A DNA stretch of 7,279 nt from the NCBI GenBank assembly GCA_003488145.1, contig DNMQ01000208.1, positions 1 to 7,279 on the forward strand, read 5' to 3'. A program made the position numbers and the translations under genes. Every line of letters starts with the position of its first letter. Position 1 is the first letter of the stretch. Shown here piece by piece: positions 1-4,770 of the stretch. The notes below the pieces were generated by a model. That model saw only the letters and a program-made list of their open reading frames with translations. It ran no database searches and was not told the DNA's origin. Source of the stretch: Pseudomonas sp. (GTDB lineage Bacteria; Pseudomonadota; Gammaproteobacteria; Pseudomonadales; Pseudomonadaceae).

Positions 1-21
1 TGTCCGGGTGAGATGCGAAAG

Positions 22-38
22 GCGCGCATTTTACGCGC
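22..38. promoter_or_regulatory. Short dyad enclosing a -10-like hexamer for a possible leftward transcript
   Basis: The arms GCGCG (22-26) and CGCGC (34-38) form a perfect 5-bp inverted repeat around CATTTTA. Read on the minus strand, the loop holds TAAAAT (33 to 28), five of six matches to the sigma70 -10 consensus, pointing to a gene beyond the left edge. No convincing -35 hexamer sits 16-18 bp upstream on that strand. It may be a promoter with an overlapping operator for a divergent gene, or chance in GC-rich DNA. Confidence 0.25.
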
Positions 39-113
39 AAAGCAAGCCCGACCGCAGCCCGTTCGCCGCCTGCTCCGATGTGAACCAGCACCGAATGAAC
101 ACCCGCTGTGCTG

Positions 114-122
114 TGCTAGTCT
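114..122 (+). promoter_or_regulatory. Extended -10 promoter element of the DnaJ-related gene
   Basis: The sequence TGCTAGTCT is an extended -10 (TGn followed by a TAnnnT hexamer at 117-122). The start codon at 129 lies only six bases past the hexamer, which is where transcription would normally begin, and no -35 match is visible. Together with the absence of a Shine-Dalgarno sequence, this suggests a leaderless mRNA. Confidence 0.4.
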
Positions 123-128
123 CGCCCG

Positions 129-722
129 ATGGACGACCTCTCCCCCGCACTGGATCTGCCAGACCACCTGCTCATGCTGCTGCAGGAAAAACCCGAAGGC
201 TGCAGCGAGTACGAGCTGATTCAACAGCTCAAGCGCCGGCACAGCACGCATGTGCCCAACCTGCCGCTGACCGACAAGCTGGTGCTGTTCCGCACGCATT
301 TCCTAGTCTTCAACGCGCTTTATCTGCTGCGCGACCGACTCTGGGCCGAGGGCAGCGGCCATCTGCAGATCAGCCCCTTGCACGTTCAGTTGCTGCCATA
401 TGCCGGCGCCAACGCCGGCCTCGCCGAGCAGGACGCCCTGCGCGCGTATTACCTGGACCTCTCCAACCTGCGGGATACCGACGAAGACGATGTCGAGCGC
501 CTGCTGGCGAGCTTCTGGACGCGCATGCAGGGCAGCGACGAGAAGCGGGCCGCTCTCGAACTGTTCGAACTGGACCGCGCCTCACAGCCCCTCACCCTGG
601 AGCTGATCAAGCGCCGCTACCGTCAGCTGGTCGGCCTGCACCATCCGGATCGAGGTGGCAGTACGCAGCGCCTGCAGTCAATCAATCTGGCGATGGAAAT
701 ACTCGAGCGCTATTACCGCTGA
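129..722 (+). CDS. DnaJ-related protein with C-terminal J domain
   Basis: This is a 197-residue cytoplasmic protein. The C-terminus carries a J-domain signature: a helix II-like stretch (about residues 157-170), then HHPDRGG with the invariant HPD at 172-174, then a helix III-like segment ending in ILERYYR. The protein stops there, so the J domain has no helix IV. Residues about 10-125 match the layout of the N-terminal domain of 'DnaJ-related' proteins of Pseudomonas and other gammaproteobacteria. J domains stimulate the ATPase of DnaK/Hsp70, so a co-chaperone role is inferred; the client is unknown. The start is well bounded: an in-frame TAG at 117-119 rules out extension, and the next in-frame ATG is at 174. 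No ribosome binding site precedes ATG 129. The gene appears monocistronic, with 138 bp to the next gene and a new promoter in between. Confidence 0.85.
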   Translation: MDDLSPALDLPDHLLMLLQEKPEGCSEYELIQQLKRRHSTHVPNLPLTDKLVLFRTHFLVFNALYLLRDRLWAEGSGHLQISPLHVQLLPYAGANAGLAEQDALRAYYLDLSNLRDTDEDDVERLLASFWTRMQGSDEKRAALELFELDRASQPLTLELIKRRYRQLVGLHHPDRGGSTQRLQSINLAMEILERYYR

Positions 723-776
723 CGACATAGCTTCGAAACGCTCTAACCCCGCTGATGCATTGCCGATTGGCATTTC

Positions 777-782
777 TATACT
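777..782 (+). promoter_or_regulatory. Candidate -10 box of the first Yip1-family gene
   Basis: TATACT matches the -10 consensus at five of six positions and lies 78 bp before the start codon. The only TTG-type hexamer nearby (760-765) is 11 bp upstream, too close to serve as a normal -35, so the promoter may depend on an activator or another -35 contact. The box directly abuts the inverted repeat at 782-798. Confidence 0.35.
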
Positions 783-798
783 GCGACGTAAGGTCGCA
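782..798. repeat. Perfect 6-bp inverted repeat next to the -10 box
   Basis: TGCGAC (782-787) and GTCGCA (793-798) are perfect inverted arms with a 5-base spacer (GTAAG). The dyad overlaps the expected transcription start of the candidate promoter at 777-782. It could be a repressor operator or a 5' hairpin in the leader of the first Yip1-family mRNA. The sequence does not match an operator I can name. Confidence 0.35.
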
Positions 799-860
799 CG
801 CGCCGTCCTCGATGACGACCGCCAGGCGAGGCGACCTCCATAAACTGAGGAGACGCTGGC

Positions 861-1460
861 ATGATCAATCACGTTTGGGGTTTGTTCACCCACCCCGGTC
901 AGGAGTGGAACGAAATCCGCGGCGAGGAAGAAACCGTCAGCCACATGTACCTCACGCATGTGCTGCTGCTCGCCGCGATACCGGCGGTATCGGCCTACAT
1001 CGGCGCGACCCAGGTGGGCTGGAGCATCGGCGGTGGAGAGCCGGTCAAGCTGACCCAGGCCAGTTGCATGCAGCTGGCGATACTTTCCTACTTCGCCATG
1101 CTGGCCGGCGTCGCCGTGATGGGCGGCTTCATTCACTGGATGGCACGTACCTACGACGCTACCCCAACCCTTACCCAATGCATCGTTTTCGCCGCCTATA
1201 CCGCAACGCCGCTGTTCATCGGCGGGCTGGCGGGTCTCTATCCGCACCTCTGGCTCGGCATGCTGGTGGGGACCGCGGCAGTCTGCTACACGGCCTATCT
1301 GCTCTACGTGGGGCTGCCCAAGTTCATGAACATCCACGAAGACGAGGGATTCATGTTCTCCAGCTCGGTACTTGCGGTCGGCCTGGTGGTGCTGGTGGCG
1401 ATCATTGCGCTGTCGGTCATTACATGGGGCATGGGCGTCGGCCCGGTCTACGTCCGTTAA
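861..1460 (+). CDS. Yip1-family inner-membrane protein, first copy
   Basis: This 199-residue protein is strongly hydrophobic, with about five predicted membrane segments (roughly residues 29-48, 69-92, 106-127, 130-152 and 166-188). It starts with a short amphipathic cytosolic stretch of the form WGLFTHPGQEWNEIR, a hallmark of bacterial Yip1-domain proteins (Pfam PF04893). Other family-like motifs are TPLFIGGLAGLYP (115-127) and YLLYVGLPKFM (146-156). Bacterial members have no established biochemical role, so none is assigned. ATG 861 is supported by GAGGAG (847-852) with 8-base spacing. The gene ends in front of a strong terminator, so it is probably monocistronic. The next gene encodes a paralogue that aligns without gaps over about 190 residues. 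Confidence 0.85.
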   Translation: MINHVWGLFTHPGQEWNEIRGEEETVSHMYLTHVLLLAAIPAVSAYIGATQVGWSIGGGEPVKLTQASCMQLAILSYFAMLAGVAVMGGFIHWMARTYDATPTLTQCIVFAAYTATPLFIGGLAGLYPHLWLGMLVGTAAVCYTAYLLYVGLPKFMNIHEDEGFMFSSSVLAVGLVVLVAIIALSVITWGMGVGPVYVR

Positions 1461-1474
1461 CCCATCCGCGCCTC

Positions 1475-1500
1475 AAAAGGCCGCCTTCGGGCGGCCTTTT
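1475..1500 (+). terminator. Rho-independent terminator after the first Yip1-family gene
   Basis: A perfect 11-bp stem, AAAAGGCCGCC (1475-1485) pairing with GGCGGCCTTTT (1490-1500), encloses a TTCG tetraloop. The GC-rich core followed by a run of four T lies 15 bp after the stop codon. The A-tract on the 5' side makes it look bidirectional, although only the rightward direction has an upstream gene here. Confidence 0.9.
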
Positions 1501-1636
1501 CGTATGCCCGCGCATCATCCCGCGACGAATCGTCTGGACCGACAAGGGAAACCCTCAGCGCATCTACCGTTCTAAAGCCATAACGCCGCTGCAAACTGCA
1601 TTCGTGAGCGGCCCTCAAGGCAGACGGAGACTCGGT

Positions 1637-2338
1637 ATGATCCCGCACTTTGTAACACTGCTCACCCGCCCGGATCGGGCGTGGGCGGACATTCGCCGCG
1701 ATGAAGAAAAGAACAGCTCCAACTACCTTGTCCATCTGCTGCTCTGGGCGTTGCTGCCGGCGGTTTGCATGTTCATCGGCACGCGCTATGTGGGTTGGAG
1801 CCTGGTAGAAGACGAACGGATCTGGCTCGACACCCGCAGTGCCTTCCAGCTCAGCGCGCTGATCTACATCACCATCGTCGCCGGCACCTTCATCATGGGG
1901 TTCTTCCTGCGCTGGATGTCGCGCTCCTTCGATGCACGCCCGACTTTCAATCAATGCGTGGGCTTCATCGCCTACGTCATTACACCGTTCTTCCTGGCCG
2001 GACTGGGTGCGCTCTACCCGTCGCGCTGGCTGGCCATCCTGGTGCTGGTGGCGGCCGGGGCATACTCGACCTATCTGCTGTTCGTCGGCCTGCCGACGTT
2101 CATGCGCATCGATAACCGCAACACCTTTCTGTATGGCGCCTGCACCTGGGGGGTCGGCCTGCTGGTGCTGGTCAACCTGAAAGTGCCGATGATCCTGTTC
2201 TGGATGCTTGCGCTCGATCCGACCTACGAGCGCGATACCCCACAAAACCAGAGCTATGGCTTCGAGGAGAATCGCCCGCAGGAAGAACCGGGCGGTTTGG
2301 AAAACGAGCGGCGCTTCAACGAACGGCCGAACGAGTGA
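1637..2338 (+). CDS. Yip1-family inner-membrane protein, second copy with charged C-terminal tail
   Basis: This 233-residue paralogue of the preceding gene has about five membrane segments (roughly residues 30-48, 70-92, 107-127, 131-152 and 168-190). A hand alignment to the first copy needs no gaps over residues 1-190; by eye about 84 of 190 positions are identical, including PAV (41-43), GWS (53-55), QC (106-107), LYP (126-128), YLL (146-148) and GLP (151-153). It differs by a C-terminal tail of about 40 residues (194-233) rich in Glu, Arg, Asn and Pro, probably cytosolic and disordered. The frame stays open far upstream, but ATG 1637 is chosen because homology to the paralogue begins at its first residue and GGAGA (1626-1630) sits 6 bases before it. 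Function is unknown; bacterial Yip1-domain proteins lack a defined activity. The terminator before it implies its own promoter, although none was clear in 1501-1636. Confidence 0.85.
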   Translation: MIPHFVTLLTRPDRAWADIRRDEEKNSSNYLVHLLLWALLPAVCMFIGTRYVGWSLVEDERIWLDTRSAFQLSALIYITIVAGTFIMGFFLRWMSRSFDARPTFNQCVGFIAYVITPFFLAGLGALYPSRWLAILVLVAAGAYSTYLLFVGLPTFMRIDNRNTFLYGACTWGVGLLVLVNLKVPMILFWMLALDPTYERDTPQNQSYGFEENRPQEEPGGLENERRFNERPNE

Positions 2339-2367
2339 CCAACGAAGCTGTTCGGCCAGAAGCGGTT

Positions 2368-2376
2368 TGGCATAAT
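2368..2376 (+). promoter_or_regulatory. Extended -10 promoter element of sprT
   Basis: TGGCATAAT combines a TGn extension with CATAAT (2371-2376), a five-of-six match to the -10 consensus. It lies in the 61-bp gap between the second Yip1-family gene and sprT, 23 bases before the start codon. The -35 region is weak, which is usual for extended -10 promoters. No terminator separates the two genes, so read-through is also possible. Confidence 0.45.
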
Positions 2377-2399
2377 GCGGCGCTTGCAGGAGTACCCCA

Positions 2400-2894
2400 A
2401 TGCCCGAGCGCCTCAATGCCCGTGTCGAAGCCTGTTACGAGCTGGCCGAGCAGTTTTTCAAGCGACGCTTCACCCGCCCCCAGGTAAGCCTCAAGCTGCG
2501 CGGGCAGAAAGCTGGTGTAGCGCATTTGCAGGAAAATCTCCTGCGCTTCAATGAGCAGCTCTATCGGGAAAATGCCGAGCACTTTCTGCGCCAGACCGTC
2601 GCCCATGAGGTAGCGCACCTGATCGCCCATCAGATGTTCGGCTCACGGATTCAGCCTCACGGCGAGGAATGGCAGCTGATCATGCGTGGCGTGTACGAGC
2701 TGCCGCCGGATCGCTGCCACACTTATGCGATTCGTCGCAGGTCTATTACCCGTTATGTCTATCGCTGCAGCTGCGTTGATCAGGATTTCGCTTTCACGCC
2801 CCAGCGCCACGCGCTGGTGGCGAAGGGTCGCCGCTATTACTGCCGCCGCTGCAAGACGACGCTCGCCTTCAGCGGCGAGCAACGCATCGAATGA
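2400..2894 (+). CDS. sprT: SprT family zinc metalloprotease-like protein
   Basis: This 164-residue protein is close in length to Escherichia coli SprT (about 165). The zinc-metalloprotease motif HEVAHLIAH spans residues 69-77: His69 and His73 are likely zinc ligands and Glu70 the catalytic base. A third histidine, His87 in PHGEEW, is the likely third ligand. The C-terminal part has a zinc-ribbon-like cysteine set, CSC (123-125) and CRRC (148-151). This architecture matches the SprT-like domain related to eukaryotic Spartan/SPRTN, a DNA-protein crosslink protease; the substrate of bacterial SprT is not firmly established. It is a soluble, probably cytoplasmic protein with no signal peptide. 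ATG 2400 follows CAGGAG (2387-2392) at 7-base spacing. The gene converges with the transporter on the other strand, leaving 12 bp between stop codons. Confidence 0.92.
   Translation: MPERLNARVEACYELAEQFFKRRFTRPQVSLKLRGQKAGVAHLQENLLRFNEQLYRENAEHFLRQTVAHEVAHLIAHQMFGSRIQPHGEEWQLIMRGVYELPPDRCHTYAIRRRSITRYVYRCSCVDQDFAFTPQRHALVAKGRRYYCRRCKTTLAFSGEQRIE
2861..2880. other. Stem-loop at the sprT 3' end, possible terminator of the convergent transporter gene
   Basis: GCTCGCC (2861-2867) and GGCGAGC (2874-2880) form a perfect 7-bp stem with a 6-base loop inside the last codons of sprT. Read leftward it lies 26 bp past the transporter stop codon, a suitable place for transcription termination. A T-tract is missing on either side, so it may instead be a 3'-end stabilising hairpin or chance. 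Confidence 0.25.
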
Positions 2895-2906
2895 CGGCAG
2901 CGCCGG

Positions 2907-4085
2907 CTAGAGCGCCCTCGCGCGCCAACCGGCGATGACGAACAACGCCGCCAGCAGCGTCATCAGCGGCAACCAGCCCGCGTGATCCCAGACATAACCG
3001 GCGCCATAGCCAACCACACTCGATCCCAGATAGTAGGCACACAGGTACAGCGCCGATGCCTGCGCTCGAGCACCCTTGGCATGGCTGCCGACCTGCCCGC
3101 TGGCCACGGCATGCGCGGCGAAGAAGCCGAGGGTGAACAACCCGAGACCGAGCACGATGCTGACCAGCCACGACGTCGCGCATAGCCCCACACCAATCAG
3201 CATCAGAGCGACCCCACCGCGCAGCACCTGCCGCGCGCCGAAGCGCGGCACCAGACGCCCGGCCCAGCCGGCGCTGAAAATCCCGCCGAGATAGACGACG
3301 AACAGCAGGCCGATGAGCGTCGAGGACAAGCCGAACGGCTCGCCTGCCAGGCGGAAGCCAATGTAGTTGAACAGCGCGACGAAGCCGCCCATCAGCAGAA
3401 AGCCCTGCAGGAACAGTCCACGTAGCACCGGATTGCCCAGATGCAGCCGGAAGTTCGTCAGCAGAATGCGCAGCGAGAGCGGTTGCGCCGTGAAATGTCG
3501 CGACGGCGGCAACAGCCAGACGAACGCCACCAACGCCAGCAGTCCCAGCGAGGCAATGCCACCGAGCGCCAGCTGCCAGCCACCCAGGTCACTCAGCAGG
3601 CCCGAAAGCAGACGCCCGAGCATCCCACCCAGCGCCGTGCCGCCGATATACAGGCCCATTGCGGCAGGCAGCGACTCGGGCTCGAACTCCTCGCCGACGT
3701 AAGCCATCGCCAGTGCCGGCAATCCACTGAGTGCCAGCCCGAGTAGCGCGCGCAGCGCCAGCAATAGTTGCCAGGAATCGACCAGTACGCTGGCCAGCCC
3801 GAGCAGGCTGGCCAGACCGAGCGCCGCGGCCATCACCGGCTTGCGCCCCCAGCTTTCGGCAAGCGCACCCGAGATCAGCAGACAGACGGCGAGCGACAGC
3901 GTCGTCAGCGACAACGCCAGACTGCTGCTGGCAGCCGATACGGAAAAATGCGTGGCGAGCATGGGCAGCAACGGCTGAATGCAATACAGCAATGCGAACG
4001 TGGCGAAGCCAGCGCAGAAGAGTGCAAACGTGGCGCGCCGGTAGGCTGGCGTGCCTCTTGAGAGGTGTGCGTGTTCGGCGATCAT
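2907..4085 (-). CDS. Major facilitator superfamily transporter, YnfM-like
   Basis: This 392-residue inner-membrane protein has about 12 hydrophobic helices, the normal size for a 12-helix MFS carrier. The cytosolic loop after helix 2 holds motif A, GALAESWGRKP (73-83), and helix 5 has a glycine-rich antiporter-like stretch, GGTALGGMLGRLLSG (148-162). The segment AHAVASGQVGSHAKGARAQA (324-343) followed by LYLCAYYLGSSVVG (346-359) resembles the YnfM group of proton-driven efflux carriers. The substrate cannot be read from the sequence; export of a small molecule is inferred. The start at 4085 is supported by GAGGG on the minus strand (4095 to 4091) with 5-base spacing. The gene diverges from the nap operon across 192 bp. 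No LysR-type regulator lies next to it, so its control is unclear. Confidence 0.88.
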   Translation of the reverse strand: MIAEHAHLSRGTPAYRRATFALFCAGFATFALLYCIQPLLPMLATHFSVSAASSSLALSLTTLSLAVCLLISGALAESWGRKPVMAAALGLASLLGLASVLVDSWQLLLALRALLGLALSGLPALAMAYVGEEFEPESLPAAMGLYIGGTALGGMLGRLLSGLLSDLGGWQLALGGIASLGLLALVAFVWLLPPSRHFTAQPLSLRILLTNFRLHLGNPVLRGLFLQGFLLMGGFVALFNYIGFRLAGEPFGLSSTLIGLLFVVYLGGIFSAGWAGRLVPRFGARQVLRGGVALMLIGVGLCATSWLVSIVLGLGLFTLGFFAAHAVASGQVGSHAKGARAQASALYLCAYYLGSSVVGYGAGYVWDHAGWLPLMTLLAALFVIAGWRARAL

Positions 4086-4127
4086 CGGCGCCCTCGACTC
4101 ATGCGCTGACCTGAGAAAAAGCCGCGC

Positions 4128-4136
4128 AGGCTAGCA
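4128..4136 (-). promoter_or_regulatory. Candidate extended -10 of the transporter gene
   Basis: On the minus strand 4136 to 4128 reads TGCTAGCCT, a TGn extension followed by a weak -10 hexamer, 42 bases before the transporter start codon. It resembles the element at 114-122 (TGCTAGTCT). No -35 match is evident, so support is modest. Confidence 0.25.
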
Positions 4137-4151
4137 CGGCTGTTCGCTCTG

Positions 4152-4180
4152 CCGCTTGTCGGACAGAAAAGCGGTCCGCT
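4152..4180. promoter_or_regulatory. Overlapping dyads in the divergent transporter/nap control region
   Basis: CCGCT (4152-4156), AGCGG (4170-4174) and CCGCT (4176-4180) form two alternative 5-bp pairings that share the middle arm; the last two make an 11-bp palindrome with one central base. A second pairing, CGGAC (4160-4164) with GTCCG (4174-4178), overlaps them. The cluster lies 44 bp upstream of the candidate nap -35 and could be a regulator site. It does not match Anr/FNR, NarL/NarP or another operator I recognise. Confidence 0.3.
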
Positions 4181-4223
4181 GATCGGCCTAACCCCAAGCC
4201 ACTGCAGAGAACCGAAACGAACA

Positions 4224-4251
4224 TTGCCCTATGCTGGTCTGTGACTAGACT
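4224..4251 (+). promoter_or_regulatory. Candidate sigma70-type promoter of the nap operon
   Basis: TTGCCC (4224-4229, three to four matches to the -35 consensus) is followed after 16 bp by TAGACT (4246-4251, four matches to the -10 consensus). Transcription would begin near 4258, giving a leader of about 20 bases before napE that contains only the ribosome binding site. No Anr/FNR half-sites (TTGAT-N4-ATCAA) or -24/-12 sigma54 elements were seen in 4086-4277. Confidence 0.45.
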
Positions 4252-4277
4252 CCCTATATGCCAGTCGGAGTAAAACA

Positions 4278-4457
4278 ATGACAGTAACGCCGAATGACAC
4301 CCGCCCCGCGGATACCTCGATCAAGCGGGACGAAACCCGCCTCTTCATATTCCTGATCGTCTTCCTGTTTCCCATCCTCAGCGTCGCGCTGGTCAGTGGT
4401 TACGGTTTCATCGTCTGGATCGTGCAGATGATCTTCGGGCCGCCAGGTCCGGCTTAA
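4278..4457 (+). CDS. napE: Periplasmic nitrate reductase small membrane subunit NapE
   Basis: This 59-residue protein has a hydrophilic N-terminus of about 20 residues, then a hydrophobic segment (about 22-53) containing LFIFLIVFLFPILSVALVSG and GYGFIVWIVQMIFGPPGP, the characteristic core of the NapE family. It is an inner-membrane protein found in nap operons of Pseudomonas, Paracoccus and related bacteria. Its exact role in nitrate reduction is not settled. ATG 4278 is preceded by GGAG (4267-4270) at 7-base spacing. It is the first gene of the operon and lies 58 bp before napD, with no napF between. The reading frame and stop (TAA 4455-4457) were checked codon by codon. Confidence 0.92.
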   Translation: MTVTPNDTRPADTSIKRDETRLFIFLIVFLFPILSVALVSGYGFIVWIVQMIFGPPGPA

Positions 4458-4466
4458 GCCGCCCTG

Positions 4467-4479
4467 CCGATCTAATCGG
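4467..4479 (+). other. Small intercistronic stem-loop between napE and napD
   Basis: CCGAT (4467-4471) pairs perfectly with ATCGG (4475-4479) around CTA, and an alternative pairing GGGC/GCCC (4478-4481 with 4486-4489) overlaps it. There is no T-tract, so it is unlikely to end transcription. It could influence mRNA processing or the relative output of napE and napDA. Confidence 0.25.
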
Positions 4480-4515
4480 GCCTGCGCCCTGCTGCCAACG
4501 AAAACGGAATCACTG

Positions 4516-4770
4516 ATGGGACACCCTCTGCATATTGCCAGCCTGCTGGTGCACTGCCGCCCCGAATGGCTGGCCGCGGTAAAAGCCAACCTGCAACTGT
4601 TACCCGGCCTGGAAATGCACCAGGAGAATGCCAGCGGCAAGCTGGTGGTGGTGCTGGAAGCCGAGCACGAATCACGCATCCTTGCCTCGATCGACCATAT
4701 CCAGCAATTGCCCGGCGTGCTCAATGCCGCATTGATCTATCACGAAGAACTCCTCGAAGGAGACGCCTGA
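4516..4770 (+). CDS. napD: NapA signal-peptide-binding chaperone NapD
   Basis: This 84-residue cytoplasmic protein is the normal size for NapD, a ferredoxin-fold chaperone that binds the twin-arginine signal peptide of NapA and holds it back until the molybdenum cofactor is inserted. Family features are the opening [14 protein letters not shown] (5-18), LPGLEMH (29-35), [10 protein letters not shown] (41-50) and the closing [14 protein letters not shown] (65-78). The ribosome binding site is weak (CGGA, 4505-4508, 7 bases before ATG 4516), so translation may be modest or coupled to other signals. Its stop TGA shares one base with the napA start (TGATG at 4768-4772), implying translational coupling of chaperone and client. 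Confidence 0.95.
   Translation: MGHPLHIASLLVHCRPEWLAAVKANLQLLPGLEMHQENASGKLVVVLEAEHESRILASIDHIQQLPGVLNAALIYHEELLEGDA

Noticed and set aside
8..730. An open frame of 240 codons overlapping the DnaJ-related gene.
   Set aside because: Its product is low-complexity Arg/Ala/Pro-rich shadow sequence, while the other frame contains a clear HPD J-domain motif.
766..785. A sigma54-type -24/-12 promoter (TTGGCA followed by CTGC).
   Set aside because: The distance between the GG and GC elements is two bases too long for a sigma54 promoter.
1501..1636. A promoter for the second Yip1-family gene, such as CATAAC near 1580.
   Set aside because: No hexamer pair with acceptable spacing was found. A promoter is expected after the terminator but I cannot place it.
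755..2338. A single long open frame of over 500 codons spanning both Yip1-family genes.
   Set aside because: The part before 1637 is in a different frame from the first Yip1-family gene and has Arg/His/Gly-rich shadow composition; homology in this frame begins at ATG 1637.
1457..2416. A minus-strand open frame of 319 codons opposite the second Yip1-family gene.
   Set aside because: The translation is rich in Arg, Gln, His and Glu with no recognisable domain and is fully explained as an antisense shadow of a GC-rich gene.
4178..4195. A possible Anr/FNR site around CTGATCGGCCTAA.
   Set aside because: The left half is only TGAT-like and the right half does not match ATCAA, so the dyad is not supported.
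4566..4769. A longer N-terminus for NapA reaching into napD.
   Set aside because: It would bury the Tat signal internally; ATG 4770 has a good ribosome binding site and places the twin arginines at residues 5-6.
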